A stretch of 63,216 nucleotides of DNA from Clostridiales bacterium (GTDB taxonomy: Bacteria > Bacillota > Clostridia > Lachnospirales > Lachnospiraceae). The notes beneath the pieces are model-generated. The model was not told the origin of the DNA and did no database searches. It saw nothing but the letters and a program-made list of their open reading frames with translations. Every line of letters starts with the position of its first letter. Within the stretch, counting starts at the first letter, position 1. Where the stretch lies: the NCBI GenBank assembly GCA_021204085.1, contig JAJPZY010000075.1, positions 1 to 63,216 on the forward strand, given 5' to 3'. Both the position numbers and the translations under genes were made by a program. Below are positions 42,668-52,227 of this stretch, piece by piece.

Positions 42668-42705
42668 AAATACAACCCAAAATATTTTATAAAAAGGAGG
42701 CAACT

Positions 42706-43953
42706 ATGAAAGCAAAGAGAATTTTGGCACTGGCTCTTGCAGGAGCAATGGTATTCTCTCTGGCAGCATGCGGAAGCTCATCAAGTTCTTCTGACACGAC
42801 GGAAGATACAGAGGAAAGCGCAGCGGCAGAGACAACGGAAGAGGCAGACGACACAGAGGAAGCGGAAGCTACTTCAAGCGATTTTGTATGGAACGAGCAG
42901 TATGAGGTATGGTGCATCCTGCCGACGACAGGTGTTCCGGGACTTCTGATTCATGCAGATTCCCTGGGCTATGTTATGGAGCAGTACGGATTTAATTATG
43001 TTGTAAAAGATGCCAGCACTTCTTCTGAGCTGCAGCTGATCGAGGATGCGATTGCAGCAGGCAACGTAGGAGCCCTGATGATCGCATCACAGGATACGGT
43101 TGCGATTGAGGATGCATGTGCGGATGCGGAAGCAGCAGGTATTGCAGTTGCAATGCTTGGTGCAGAGCCGGATTACACGATCGCCGGCTATATCGCAACG
43201 GCTTATTCGATCACCGGTATGGCTGCTGTTCAGGCTGCTGAGGACTGGGTAACGAACCGCATCGCAGAGGGCGGCGATATCCCCACACTCGATGATGGTA
43301 CCTATGCGATTGCTCTTGATACCTACTATGGCATTAAGGATGGTGTGTATCGTTCCAACGCAATGTACGGCACCGCAGAAGAGTCTGAGATGTTTACGGT
43401 AGTTTCTTCTACACAGTCTTATGGTGACGCTGCTCAGACAGACGCATATAACAATGCTTCTTCCGTACTTGGCGCGAACCCGGATTGCCGTGTATTTATC
43501 GCATATGAGCCGGATGAGGCGATGGGTATTGCTCAGTACATTGAGACTTACGCAGCAGATAACGGACTTGATCTTGCAGACTTCTGTGTAATCCCCTGCT
43601 ACTCTGTAGACGATACGTTCCTGGCTCTGTATGATGATGCTCTGGCAGATGCTTCTTCTACAGTAATCAAGGGTTATGCTACATATGGTGCTGAGCCCGA
43701 TGCTGACCTTGCGGCAGAGTTTGAGGCGGCAGGTTATACGAATACAGGCATGACCTTCTCTGAGACCGGCAACAGACTGGCTTCTATTCTTCTCGGCGTA
43801 ACAGGCTGCACGGATGATTATACATGGACATACGGAGATGCTTTCTATGATGATATTTCCGCAACCAACATTTATGATTATTCTTACAGCTGGGTACAGG
43901 GCGATGATAACCCGTGCACAGAGTACGAGACAGAATCAGCAATGTATGAATAA
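42706..43953 (+). CDS. Sugar ABC transporter substrate-binding lipoprotein
   Basis: A 415-residue lipoprotein: signal peptide with lipobox SLAACG (Cys about 22), a Ser/Thr/Glu linker to residue 57, then a periplasmic-binding-protein fold of the ribose/galactose class (Peripla_BP_4-like). Segments such as IEDAIAAGNVGALMIASQD, AGIAVAMLGAEPDYTIAGY and MGIAQYIETYAADNG are typical. The ligand cannot be named. AAAAAGGAGG precedes ATG 42706. A strong hairpin after the gene probably lowers transcription into the ATPase and permease genes. Confidence 0.92.
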   Translation: MKAKRILALALAGAMVFSLAACGSSSSSSDTTEDTEESAAAETTEEADDTEEAEATSSDFVWNEQYEVWCILPTTGVPGLLIHADSLGYVMEQYGFNYVVKDASTSSELQLIEDAIAAGNVGALMIASQDTVAIEDACADAEAAGIAVAMLGAEPDYTIAGYIATAYSITGMAAVQAAEDWVTNRIAEGGDIPTLDDGTYAIALDTYYGIKDGVYRSNAMYGTAEESEMFTVVSSTQSYGDAAQTDAYNNASSVLGANPDCRVFIAYEPDEAMGIAQYIETYAADNGLDLADFCVIPCYSVDDTFLALYDDALADASSTVIKGYATYGAEPDADLAAEFEAAGYTNTGMTFSETGNRLASILLGVTGCTDDYTWTYGDAFYDDISATNIYDYSYSWVQGDDNPCTEYETESAMYE

Positions 43954-43997
43954 GATTTTCTATACCGAATAGAGATGAGTTCGGTTATAGATGTTGT

Positions 43998-44026
43998 GTG
44001 GCGCGGATTCAAAGTCCGCGCCACAT
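43998..44026 (+). terminator. Intra-operon hairpin after the binding-protein gene
   Basis: A perfect 11-bp stem TGTGGCGCGGA/TCCGCGCCACA (43998-44008, 44016-44026) with a TTCAAAG loop. The T-tract is weak (TATTT), so it likely attenuates or stabilises the mRNA rather than ending it. Confidence 0.7.
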
Positions 44027-44068
44027 ATTTAAGAACAGGTAAAAGCATTTTAGGATAAGGAGAATGTT

Positions 44069-45574
44069 ATGGAAGGAAAACAACCGGCATTATCATTAAA
44101 AGGGATTCGGAAAGTGTTTCCCGGTGTCGTCGCGCTGAATAACGTTTCCATAGACTTTTATCCCGGGGAAGTGCATGCGCTGATCGGAGAAAACGGGGCG
44201 GGGAAGTCCACTTTTATTAAGACGATCACCGGCGCGCATGCGCCGGACGGCGGCACCATTTCAATCGACGGGAAGACTTATGAAGCAATGACGCCTGCGA
44301 TTGCAAGATCCCACGGAATAGAGTGTATTTATCAGGAATTCAATCTGATTGATATCCTGTCTGCAGCGGAAAATATCTATTATGGGGAAAAGACTACCGG
44401 CAGATTCGTCAATCAGAAGAAGATGAACGAGGGCGCAAAAAAAATATTCGATGACTTTGGGGTAGATATCAATCCGGCGACACTGGTAAGGGATCTTACG
44501 CCCGGACATATGCAGATCGTTGAGATTGCGAAGTCCGTTTCAAAGGAATGTAAAGTGTTGATCCTCGATGAGCCGACTGCTCCGCTTTCGGTGGCTGAGG
44601 TGGAGATTTTATTCCGTATCGTGAACCAGCTGCGGGATAAGGGCGTGGCAATCATTTTCATTTCCCACAGGCTGGATGAAGTGTTTGAGCTGACGGATCG
44701 GGTATCGATTCTCCGCGATGGTGAGTATATTACAACGCTCAAGACGAAAGAAACAAACCGGGCTGAACTGATCAAATATATGGTTGGCCGTGAGATGACA
44801 GCGACATTCCCGGAGCGCCATGCGAAGATCGGCGATGTTGCGCTGGAACTTAAGAATCTGACTGGAAATGGTGTAAAAAATATTTCTTTCAAAGCCCGCA
44901 AGGGAGAAGTCCTTGGCGTATCGGGACTGGTCGGAGCCGGACGTACTGAGATCATGAAGGTGGTTTATGGAGCTGAGAAAAAGCAGTGGGGTGAGGTTTA
45001 CATAAACGGAAAACTCGCCAATATTAAAAACCCGAACGAGGCAATGCATAAGTATGGCGTCTGTCTGATTCCGGAGGACAGAAAGCGAGAGGGATGCTTC
45101 CTCTCAGAGACGATTTCGTGGAATATCGTGTACAATATTCTGGGGAAAATATCCAGAGGCGGTTTTATTAACGGTAAGAAAGAAGCGGAAATTGCCGATT
45201 ATTACGGAAAGGCAATGCGAATCAAGGCGCCGAACCTTGATAAGACGAAGGTAATGACGCTGTCCGGCGGAAACCAGCAGAAAGTTGTTATCGGAAAGGC
45301 ACTCGCGACGCAGTCAGAGATTGTCATCTTCGATGAGCCGACTCGAGGCATTGATGTCGGAGCAAAGTATGAGATTTATGAATTGATGAACCAGATGTGC
45401 GAGGATGGCAAGTGCGTGATTATGATCACGTCCGACATGGAGGAGCTGCTCGGAATGTCGGATCGGATTGTTGTATTCGGCGAAAGATGTCTTGCAGGGG
45501 AGCTTGAGAAGGAAGAGTTTAGTCAGGAAAAGATTCTTGATATGGCTTCCACCGGCGGTCCTGCGGGTGAATAA
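44069..45574 (+). CDS. Sugar ABC transporter ATP-binding protein (RbsA/MglA class)
   Basis: A 501-residue tandem ATPase. The first domain has GENGAGKSTFIK and LILDEPTAPLS. The second has a degenerate P-loop (VSGLVGAGRTEIMK), an intact signature LSGGNQQKVVIGKAL and IVIFDEPTRGIDVGAK. This asymmetry is normal for the ribose/galactose importer class. AAGGAG precedes ATG 44069; the permease gene starts 17 bp after the stop. Confidence 0.95.
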   Translation: MEGKQPALSLKGIRKVFPGVVALNNVSIDFYPGEVHALIGENGAGKSTFIKTITGAHAPDGGTISIDGKTYEAMTPAIARSHGIECIYQEFNLIDILSAAENIYYGEKTTGRFVNQKKMNEGAKKIFDDFGVDINPATLVRDLTPGHMQIVEIAKSVSKECKVLILDEPTAPLSVAEVEILFRIVNQLRDKGVAIIFISHRLDEVFELTDRVSILRDGEYITTLKTKETNRAELIKYMVGREMTATFPERHAKIGDVALELKNLTGNGVKNISFKARKGEVLGVSGLVGAGRTEIMKVVYGAEKKQWGEVYINGKLANIKNPNEAMHKYGVCLIPEDRKREGCFLSETISWNIVYNILGKISRGGFINGKKEAEIADYYGKAMRIKAPNLDKTKVMTLSGGNQQKVVIGKALATQSEIVIFDEPTRGIDVGAKYEIYELMNQMCEDGKCVIMITSDMEELLGMSDRIVVFGERCLAGELEKEEFSQEKILDMASTGGPAGE

Positions 45575-45591
45575 GCGGAGGTATAAAATTT

Positions 45592-46632
45592 ATGAAGAAG
45601 AAATTTGATATGTCAGGGCTGCTCCAAAAGTACATGATGTATATTGTACTTATTGTGTTGTTGGTTATATTTGAGGTTCTGTGCAAAACAATGACCGGAC
45701 GTGATTTCCTTTCCATGGCGAATATCATGAATATCCTGGGGAACTATTCCTACCAGATTATTGTCGGTATTGGCATTACCTTTATTATGCTGGGCGGCGC
45801 GATGGATTTATCCACCGGTTATATCCTGTCCAGTGTCGGTATTGCGATGTCGCTGGTTGATATTAATACCGGAAGTTGGATTCTGGCAATCGGTGTCGGT
45901 ATCATTCTGGGTGTGGTTTTCTCCGGGTTTAACGGTGTTATGTATGCGTGGTTGAAAGTATTTCCGTTCATCATCACTCTTGCCATGCAGTATATCCTGA
46001 ATGGTACGACGTATCTGCTGACCGGCGGTGCTCAGAAAACCTTCCGGGGATCAGAATTGTCCGGCGTGTACAAAGTTCTGGGCGGCTACAATATCCCGTT
46101 TATTGGCGGATCGAGCCTGAAATCCGGTGTCGTTGTAATGATAATCCTTGTTATTATCGGCTCTTTGATTTTGAACAAGACGCATTTCGGACGTAATGTC
46201 TACGCTCTCGGTTCCAATCCGGATGCGGTTGCCCTTTCCGGTGTCAGCGTGGCGAAAATGCGTATCGCAATCTTTGCACTGGCAGGTCTGTTCTTTGCAC
46301 TGGCACAGATCGTAAATATCGGACGTATGGGAAGTGCTTCCCAGTCCATGGGTGTCGGCGATGAGTTCACGGTTATGGCCGGTGCGATGCTCGGCGGCAT
46401 CAAAATGGGCGGCGGCGGCGGAAAGATGAACAACATGGTAGTCGGTGTACTCATTATCTCCGTGCTGAATCAGGGCTTTAACTTCCTGAACATCAATACA
46501 TACTGGCAGTATGTTGCGCTTGGCTGTGTTCTTCTGTTTGCGGTTGCGCTTGATACTCTGCAGACGAGAGCTGTAATCAATGCGGCGAAGAAAGTCAGCG
46601 GCACGGCTCCGGCAGCATCCACACAGGCGTAA
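45592..46632 (+). CDS. Sugar ABC transporter permease (RbsC class)
   Basis: A 346-residue membrane protein with about 8-10 hydrophobic segments, of the RbsC/MglC/XylH class. It shows GGAMDLSTGYILSSVG, LTGGAQKTF, FGRNVYALGSNPDAVALSGV and the Gly-rich MLGGIKMGGGGGK loop. It forms the importer with the upstream ATPase and binding protein. Probably the last gene of the operon; no terminator is evident in 46633-46716. Confidence 0.94.
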   Translation: MKKKFDMSGLLQKYMMYIVLIVLLVIFEVLCKTMTGRDFLSMANIMNILGNYSYQIIVGIGITFIMLGGAMDLSTGYILSSVGIAMSLVDINTGSWILAIGVGIILGVVFSGFNGVMYAWLKVFPFIITLAMQYILNGTTYLLTGGAQKTFRGSELSGVYKVLGGYNIPFIGGSSLKSGVVVMIILVIIGSLILNKTHFGRNVYALGSNPDAVALSGVSVAKMRIAIFALAGLFFALAQIVNIGRMGSASQSMGVGDEFTVMAGAMLGGIKMGGGGGKMNNMVVGVLIISVLNQGFNFLNINTYWQYVALGCVLLFAVALDTLQTRAVINAAKKVSGTAPAASTQA

Positions 46633-46716
46633 ACAGTTACGAATGATTATCATCAGGCGGACATACCGGCTTGCCGCGCAGCAAATTCTGTTTTATAATG
46701 TGACGGTGGAGGCATC

Positions 46717-47226
46717 ATGAGTATAACGCAGATTATAGACAGATATATTGAGGATATGCAGGCGCTGATATATGAAAAATATACCGCGCGGGATTCGGTA
46801 AGTACCTGGCTGGGTATGGGAAAAACGCAGAAAGCCCCCTGTCATGAGCAGCTGTATAAGGATATGGAGAAAGAAGTATCGCTGGTTGTGCAGCAGCTTG
46901 AGGATAAGCCGGATGAAGCGTCAGCGGCGTGTGCGGCGCGTGAGGTGATCCTGTATGGGCGCAGAGATTTTACCGGTGTGGAGGACAGTATTCGCCTGGG
47001 CTTGCTTTCTATTGAAGCATTGGCGATACCGTTACTTGATTACATGAGTACGGCAGACATATCTGCTCTCCGTGATGAGTATGCATCCGGATGTCCGCTA
47101 AAGGATATGCTGCCGCGGCAAAAGGAGTTGTATCGGCGTATGTGTGAGCTTTCCGGTGAGGAGGAAAAGAGACCGGTCCGGAAGCCCGGTTTCCTGCAGC
47201 GCTCTGGTCAGAAGCGTCGGAAATGA
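46717..47226 (+). CDS. Protein of unknown function
   Basis: A 169-residue protein, helical and charged, without signal peptide or membrane helix. It begins MSITQIIDRYIEDMQALIYE and ends in a basic KRPVRKPGF tail. A CHEQLYKDMEKEV segment and several Ala/Glu-rich helices are visible; I recognise no family. GGAGGC precedes ATG 46717 and a terminator follows, so it is a real gene. It could be cotranscribed with the sugar transporter or stand alone. Confidence 0.6.
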   Translation: MSITQIIDRYIEDMQALIYEKYTARDSVSTWLGMGKTQKAPCHEQLYKDMEKEVSLVVQQLEDKPDEASAACAAREVILYGRRDFTGVEDSIRLGLLSIEALAIPLLDYMSTADISALRDEYASGCPLKDMLPRQKELYRRMCELSGEEEKRPVRKPGFLQRSGQKRRK

Positions 47227-47249
47227 TAAATTTAAGAATATTTGCAAAC

Positions 47250-47271
47250 GGGCGGCTTTGGCCGCCCATTT
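47250..47271. terminator. Terminator between convergent genes
   Basis: GGGCGGC-TTTG-GCCGCCC (47250-47256, 47261-47267), flanked by AAA and ATTT, sits between the unknown gene and proC and can serve both. Confidence 0.7.
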
Positions 47272-47288
47272 GTCAATGTGAAAAAAGT

Positions 47289-48107
47289 TCAGTTTTTTCC
47301 CAGATCCGCGTTTTTGCGGTAAGCATCCATAATCGCTTCAATCGCGGCGGAACGGAATCCGTTGCGCTCCAGTGCGGCGACTCCGGCGATGGTGGAACCG
47401 GCTGGGGAGCAGACAGCGTCCTTTAATTCTCCCGGGTGCTGACCGGTCTCAAGGACCATAGCTGCCGAACCCATAACGGATTGTGCGGCGTAAGTGATGG
47501 CGTCCTGTCTGGGGATACCGGCCATGACAGCGCCGTCTGCTAAAGCTTCAATGAAGATATAGACGAAAGCCGGGGAGCAGCTGCTTACGGCGGAGAAAGC
47601 GTCCATCAGGTGCTCCGGCAAGCGCATGACGCGGCCGGCGCCGGAAAGGATATCCATGACCGTTTCCGCAGCCTCATCGGAGACATCGCTGCCGCATGCG
47701 AGGGCGATCATTCCCATCCCGATGGCAGCAGGGGTGTTCGGCATCAGCCGGATGAATGGAAGAGCCTGACAGGGACCGACCAGGCGGGCGCGAAGCGTCT
47801 CAAGTTTCATGCCTGCGGCGATGGAGATGAGAACTTTCAGCTCCCCTTTTTCTATGGCGGCATTTAATGTCGGGGAGATTTCTTCCAGCACGCTTCCGAT
47901 CACCTGCGGTTTGACGCAGAGAAAGATATACTCGCCGAGTTCTACCGCCGCTGTGTTGTTTGCTGCGGTCTTGCAGCCCACCTCAGCGGCCAGTTCTTCT
48001 GCTTTATCCATATTGTAATCCGTGATATAAACCTGCCCGGATTTTAAAGAGCGGATCAGAGCGCCGCCCATGTTGCCGGTTCCGATAAAAGAGATTGTTT
48101 TGTTCAT
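47289..48107 (-). CDS. proC: Pyrroline-5-carboxylate reductase
   Basis: Last step of proline synthesis, 272 residues. Rossmann start ISFIGTGNMGGALIRSL, FLCVKPQVIG, RLMPNTPAAIGMGM, and the C-terminal signature segment DAVCSPAGSTIAGVAALE are all present. The longer open frame to 48227 is rejected; ATG 48107 has AGGAGG 8 nt upstream. proA and proB are not in the window. Confidence 0.95.
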   Translation of the reverse strand: MNKTISFIGTGNMGGALIRSLKSGQVYITDYNMDKAEELAAEVGCKTAANNTAAVELGEYIFLCVKPQVIGSVLEEISPTLNAAIEKGELKVLISIAAGMKLETLRARLVGPCQALPFIRLMPNTPAAIGMGMIALACGSDVSDEAAETVMDILSGAGRVMRLPEHLMDAFSAVSSCSPAFVYIFIEALADGAVMAGIPRQDAITYAAQSVMGSAAMVLETGQHPGELKDAVCSPAGSTIAGVAALERNGFRSAAIEAIMDAYRKNADLGKN

Positions 48108-48321
48108 GTGAAAGTCCTCCTGTATATTGTGTGAAATGGTTTTTTTGATTTTCCTGAAACTTCTGTCGAATGCAAATCGTGATTTCGGCATGTGCCGATC
48201 CGGTATCGACTGCTTCCGTACTATCATAATCTCTTCTCCATAAAAAAGAAAGCGCAGATTTAAATTTTCGGGAACAATTTGTGAAGATTTGGTAAAATGG
48301 GGAATATTGCAGGGGAATCTA

Positions 48322-48330
48322 TGTTATAAT
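48322..48330 (+). promoter_or_regulatory. Extended -10 promoter of the SGNH hydrolase/P-type ATPase genes
   Basis: TGT-TATAAT (48322-48330) is a perfect extended -10 element. The -35 region is poor, which is normal for this promoter class. It lies 40 bp before the gene start. Confidence 0.55.
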
Positions 48331-48371
48331 GCGGACATGAGACGCATGAATGCAGAAAGGACTATAAGTTG

Positions 48372-48995
48372 ATGGCGGGTACGATCATATGCTTTGGCGA
48401 TTCGAATACTTACGGATATGATCCGCGGTCATTCTTAGGCGGACGCTATGAAGAGGAAAAGCGCTGGCCGGAGATTTTGAACGCGAAGACGGAGTGGACC
48501 GTTCAAAATTTCGGAAAAAACGGGCGGTGTGTGCCGTATTTTCTACCGGAGATTACGTATGTCTGTAATCGGCTGGAAGAGTGGAAAAATGAGACGGCGC
48601 CGGTCTGGCTCTGGATTATGCTGGGAACGAACGATATCCTTCACAATCCGATGATGACGGCGGAATCGGTGACAGACCGGATGGAGCGGTTTTTGAAAAA
48701 GCTGCAGGAATGTGAGGAAGTCAAAGACGGATGGATCCGTCTGCGCCTGATCTCACCGGTGCACCTTCGGCGCGGCCAGTGGGTGGAGATTGACGAGCGG
48801 TGCCGGGAGTCGGAACGGCTGGATGATTGTTATCGGGAAATGGCAGAGCGGTTAGGCATTGCATTTACCTGCGCAGGCGACTGGGAGATTCCGGTACTTT
48901 TCGACGGCGTGCATTTCTCTGAGCAAGGAAATTATAAGTTCGCGGAGTGTGCGATGCGGGAGATGTTTGAATCAGATCAGGAAGAGGACAGATAA
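48372..48995 (+). CDS. SGNH/GDSL-type esterase
   Basis: A cytoplasmic hydrolase of about 207 residues with the four SGNH blocks: block I FGDSNTYGYDPR (nucleophile Ser), Gly in NFGKNGRC, block III MLGTNDIL and block V FDGVHFSEQGN (Asp-His). It resembles arylesterase/acetylhydrolase members. The start is ATG 48372 or TTG 48369; GAAAGG at 48355-48360 suits either. The P-type ATPase gene begins one base after its stop, so both are likely coupled. Confidence 0.88.
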   Translation: MAGTIICFGDSNTYGYDPRSFLGGRYEEEKRWPEILNAKTEWTVQNFGKNGRCVPYFLPEITYVCNRLEEWKNETAPVWLWIMLGTNDILHNPMMTAESVTDRMERFLKKLQECEEVKDGWIRLRLISPVHLRRGQWVEIDERCRESERLDDCYREMAERLGIAFTCAGDWEIPVLFDGVHFSEQGNYKFAECAMREMFESDQEEDR

Positions 48996-48996
48996 T

Positions 48997-51315
48997 TTGA
49001 ATCAGGACGTATTAAGAGGACTTACCGCACAGGAAGCGGCTGAGCAGGAGCGGCATGGCAATGTCAATGTGATGCCGGAGCATTCGGGAAAAAGTGTAAA
49101 ACAGATTATCCTTGGGAATGTCGTTACTTATTTTAATGCGATTTTCTGTATGATTGCGGTACTTTTGATTATCGTAGGGTCTTATAACAGTCTTACGTTT
49201 CTTCCGCTGATTGTGGCGAACACGGTAATCGGTATCATTCAGCAGCTGCAGGCGAAAAAGGTATTGGATAAGCTGTCGCTTTTAGATGTCGCTTTTTATC
49301 GGGTGATTCGGGACGGAGAGGAGCGGGAGATTCCCTCTGACCGGTTGGTGCTGGGAGATGTGATCCGGCTTTCCGGCGGACAGCAGATTCCGGCGGACGC
49401 GCAGGTGGTTGCCGGGAAGGTTATGGTCAATGAGTCACTGCTTACCGGTGAGGCGGATGAGATTGAAAAGCCGGTCGGTGCGCAGCTGATGTCCGGCAGT
49501 TTTGTCGTTTCGGGCAATTGTTATGCCGAGCTGACAAGTGTGGGTGCGCATTCTTATGCGGCAAAGCTGACCGCAAAGGCGAAGGTGATCCGGGAGAAAC
49601 CGTCTCAGATGATCGCGGATATTAATTTGATCGTCCGTATCGCCGGTATTTTGATTATTCCCATCGGCATCGGCCTGTTTTATCAGGGCATGTTTGTGAA
49701 TGGAAATGATTTTTCGGAGGCGGTCGTCTCTATGGTGGGCGCTGTCATCGGGATGATTCCGGAAGGACTTTATCTGTTGGTGACGGTAGCGCTGGCTTTG
49801 AGTGCGATGCGTCTTGGGCAGCAGCATGTGCTGCTTCACGACATGCGCAGTACGGAGGCGCTGGCTCGCGTAGATGTCCTCTGTGTGGATAAGACCGGCA
49901 CCATCACGGACAACCGGATGGAGGTTACTGCTGTATGCGCACCGATGGGATGTGATGAGGTTGCGTGTGCGGACGCGGAGGAGATTCTGGGAGCTTATGT
50001 CCATACGATTCAGGATTCCAATAGTACGGCGCAGGCTCTTTGCGAATACTATAAAGAGGGTCGGACACTGTCTGCCGTCTCTATGCAGCCCTTCAGCTCG
50101 AAAGAAAAATATTCAGAGATTGCAACTGCTGCGGAGGTTTACCGCCTGGGCGCGCCGGAGCTTCTTCTGGACGAGACGGCGCTTAAGGAAAACCAGGAGA
50201 CTCTCCGTGAACATATGGAAAAAGGAGAGCGTTTGCTGGCTTTTGTCAGTATCCGCGGCGACACGGTAAAACCGCTGCTGTTTGTCTGCCTTGTAAATGG
50301 TCTTCGTCCGCACGTCAAAGAGACGTTTGCATATCTTGCCGAGCAGGAGATGTCGGTGAAAGTCATATCCGGTGATAATCCTGTGACTGTATCGCGGATT
50401 GCTGCGATGGTGGATATCCCGAATGCAGATCGGTATGTTGACGCTTCCACGCTGAAGACGAAAAGTGATTATATGGAGGCGGTACAGAAATATACGGTTT
50501 TCGGGCGGGTAAAGCCGGAGCAGAAAAAGCATCTGGTCGTTGCCCTTAAGAAAAGCGGACAGAAGGTTGCCATGACCGGCGACGGCGTAAATGATATCCT
50601 GGCTATGAAGGAAGCGGATTGCTCTATCGCCATGGGTGCCGGCAGCGACGCGGCCCGGCAGGCTGCGCAGGTCGTGTTGATGGATTCCGATTTTTCCCAT
50701 ATGCGAGAGATTATTTATGAGGGGCGGCGCAACATCAACAACATCACGCGTTCAGCTACGCTTTTCCTCTATAAAAACCTGTTCTCCATGCTGCTGGCGA
50801 TTTTCTCCATTATCAATATGTTTACGTATCCGCTGCAGCCGACGCAGGTTTCGCTGATCTCCATGTTCAACATCGGGGTACCGGCGTTCCTTCTGGCGTT
50901 TGAGTCCAGTGAGAAGAAGCAGAACATCCGATTCCTGCTCGACGTTCTATTGCGGTCGCTGCCGGCGGCATTGACTTCATTTTTCTCCATTGCGGCCATG
51001 GTTATGCTGGGAAATGTGTTCAATCTGCCCGCGGAGGATGTAAGCGTCGCCAGTACATTCCTCCTGTCTGTCGTAGGTTTCCTGATCCTGTATCGGATCT
51101 GCGAGCCGCTGAATAAGTACCGCGCCTGCGTACTGTTTGGATGCATCGCGGCCATGATCTTCTTTGCACTGTTTTTCAATGAGCTTTTTGCGATCAGCGG
51201 AATCTCCATGAGATGTGCCCTGCTGGCGGCGGTTTTCGCTTTTGAAGAGGAGTCCGTGATGCGTCATTTGACGAAATGGTTTGAGTTTTTGCGGAGAAGG
51301 GCGCAGAAGAGGTAA
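48997..51315 (+). CDS. Cation-translocating P-type ATPase (Exp7/CtpE-like)
   Basis: A 772-residue P-type ATPase with about ten membrane segments. Actuator motif NESLLTGEADEI; the phosphorylated Asp in CVDKTGTITDNRM (about residue 298); hinge AMTGDGVNDILAMKEADCS; ion-site helix GMIPEGLYLLV, with the PEGL of P2-type pumps. The general shape is like Exp7/CtpE, for which Ca2+ or cation uptake roles are proposed. The start is taken as TTG 48997: GAAGAGGA lies 8 nt upstream and the stop of the esterase gene is directly before it. The open frame to 48859 overlaps that gene and is rejected. Confidence 0.9.
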   Translation: MNQDVLRGLTAQEAAEQERHGNVNVMPEHSGKSVKQIILGNVVTYFNAIFCMIAVLLIIVGSYNSLTFLPLIVANTVIGIIQQLQAKKVLDKLSLLDVAFYRVIRDGEEREIPSDRLVLGDVIRLSGGQQIPADAQVVAGKVMVNESLLTGEADEIEKPVGAQLMSGSFVVSGNCYAELTSVGAHSYAAKLTAKAKVIREKPSQMIADINLIVRIAGILIIPIGIGLFYQGMFVNGNDFSEAVVSMVGAVIGMIPEGLYLLVTVALALSAMRLGQQHVLLHDMRSTEALARVDVLCVDKTGTITDNRMEVTAVCAPMGCDEVACADAEEILGAYVHTIQDSNSTAQALCEYYKEGRTLSAVSMQPFSSKEKYSEIATAAEVYRLGAPELLLDETALKENQETLREHMEKGERLLAFVSIRGDTVKPLLFVCLVNGLRPHVKETFAYLAEQEMSVKVISGDNPVTVSRIAAMVDIPNADRYVDASTLKTKSDYMEAVQKYTVFGRVKPEQKKHLVVALKKSGQKVAMTGDGVNDILAMKEADCSIAMGAGSDAARQAAQVVLMDSDFSHMREIIYEGRRNINNITRSATLFLYKNLFSMLLAIFSIINMFTYPLQPTQVSLISMFNIGVPAFLLAFESSEKKQNIRFLLDVLLRSLPAALTSFFSIAAMVMLGNVFNLPAEDVSVASTFLLSVVGFLILYRICEPLNKYRACVLFGCIAAMIFFALFFNELFAISGISMRCALLAAVFAFEEESVMRHLTKWFEFLRRRAQKR

Positions 51316-51369
51316 GGGTTTAAGACGCTTTTCCTGTTTTTTTGTGTGGATTTTCAGTCATTTTATTAC

Positions 51370-51446
51370 TTGATATGAAAAGTATTTCTGGGGTACAATA
51401 GGAAAGACGAAGAGGTTGCACCGATGATGGTTGCGCCTCTTTTTTC
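51370..51446 (+). promoter_or_regulatory. Promoter with immediately following attenuator-like terminator, upstream of sdaAB
   Basis: TTGATA (51370-51375), an 18-bp spacer and TACAAT (51394-51399) predict transcription from about 51406. A hairpin (GAGGT 51412 with GCCTC 51439, plus inner ACC/GGT) and six T's follow at once, 60 bp before sdaAB. A nine-codon frame ATG 51424 to TAG 51453 overlaps the hairpin. Alternatively the hairpin just terminates the upstream ATPase transcript. Confidence 0.5.
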
Positions 51447-51504
51447 GATTTAGGAAACAATTCTGTTGAAGAATGCGGAAATACATAAGCATACGGAGGA
51501 AAAA

Positions 51505-52167
51505 ATGAATCTGTTGGATATTATAGGGCCGGTAATGGTAGGGCCTTCAAGCTCTCACACGGCGGGTGCGGTAAAAATCGGACGGGCCAGCCGAAAACTT
51601 CTGGCGGAGGAAGTGGCGAATGCGGAGATATTTTTTCATGGTTCGTTTCTGGCGACCGGAAAGGGGCATGGCACCGATAAAGCGCTGATTGCCGGACTTC
51701 TCGGAATGGAGGTGGATGACCCTGATATTCCGAACAGTTATGTGCTGGCAAAGGAGAGAGGTTTGAATTTTACTTTTGCCGGTATTGACCTTGGGGACGT
51801 ACATCCCAATTCGGTAAAAATGAACCTGACCGGGGTGACAGGGAGAAATCTGGAAATTGTGGCTTCATCGACGGGCGGGGGTCAGATTCTGATCTGCGAA
51901 CTGGATGGGCTGACGGTGAATTTCAGCGGCGAATATCCCACACTGATTGTACACAATCTGGATCAGCCGGGGCATGTGACGGAGGTAACGTCTATGCTGG
52001 CGCACAAATCCGTTAATATCGCAACAATACAGCTTTACCGTGAGAGCCGCGGCGGGAATGCGGTTATGGTTCTGGAGTGTGACCAGGAAATCCCGAAGGC
52101 GTCCGTAAAGTGGCTGGAACATCTGGAAGGGGTTCTGAAGGTGACGTACTATAGCCTGGCGGAGTAG
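51505..52167 (+). CDS. sdaAB: L-serine dehydratase, beta subunit
   Basis: Beta subunit of the Fe-S serine dehydratase (serine to pyruvate and ammonia), 220 residues. N-terminal LDIIGPVMVGPSSSHTAGAV and FFHGSFLATGKGHGTDKAL; the C-terminus is an ACT domain (LIVHNLDQPGHVTEVTSML), a likely amino-acid-sensing unit. ATG 51505 has GGAGG upstream; the frame from 51466 is less likely. The alpha subunit gene follows after 60 bp. Confidence 0.94.
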   Translation: MNLLDIIGPVMVGPSSSHTAGAVKIGRASRKLLAEEVANAEIFFHGSFLATGKGHGTDKALIAGLLGMEVDDPDIPNSYVLAKERGLNFTFAGIDLGDVHPNSVKMNLTGVTGRNLEIVASSTGGGQILICELDGLTVNFSGEYPTLIVHNLDQPGHVTEVTSMLAHKSVNIATIQLYRESRGGNAVMVLECDQEIPKASVKWLEHLEGVLKVTYYSLAE

Positions 52168-52227
52168 GCGATTACGGAAGAATTTCGCAATCAGGAATTT
52201 GTTATAAGACCGGAAAGGAGTGCGAAT

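Noticed and set aside
48859-48996. N-terminal extension of the P-type ATPase frame
   Set aside because: It runs in another frame through the esterase gene; the TTG at 48997 has a ribosome binding site and matches the usual N-terminus.
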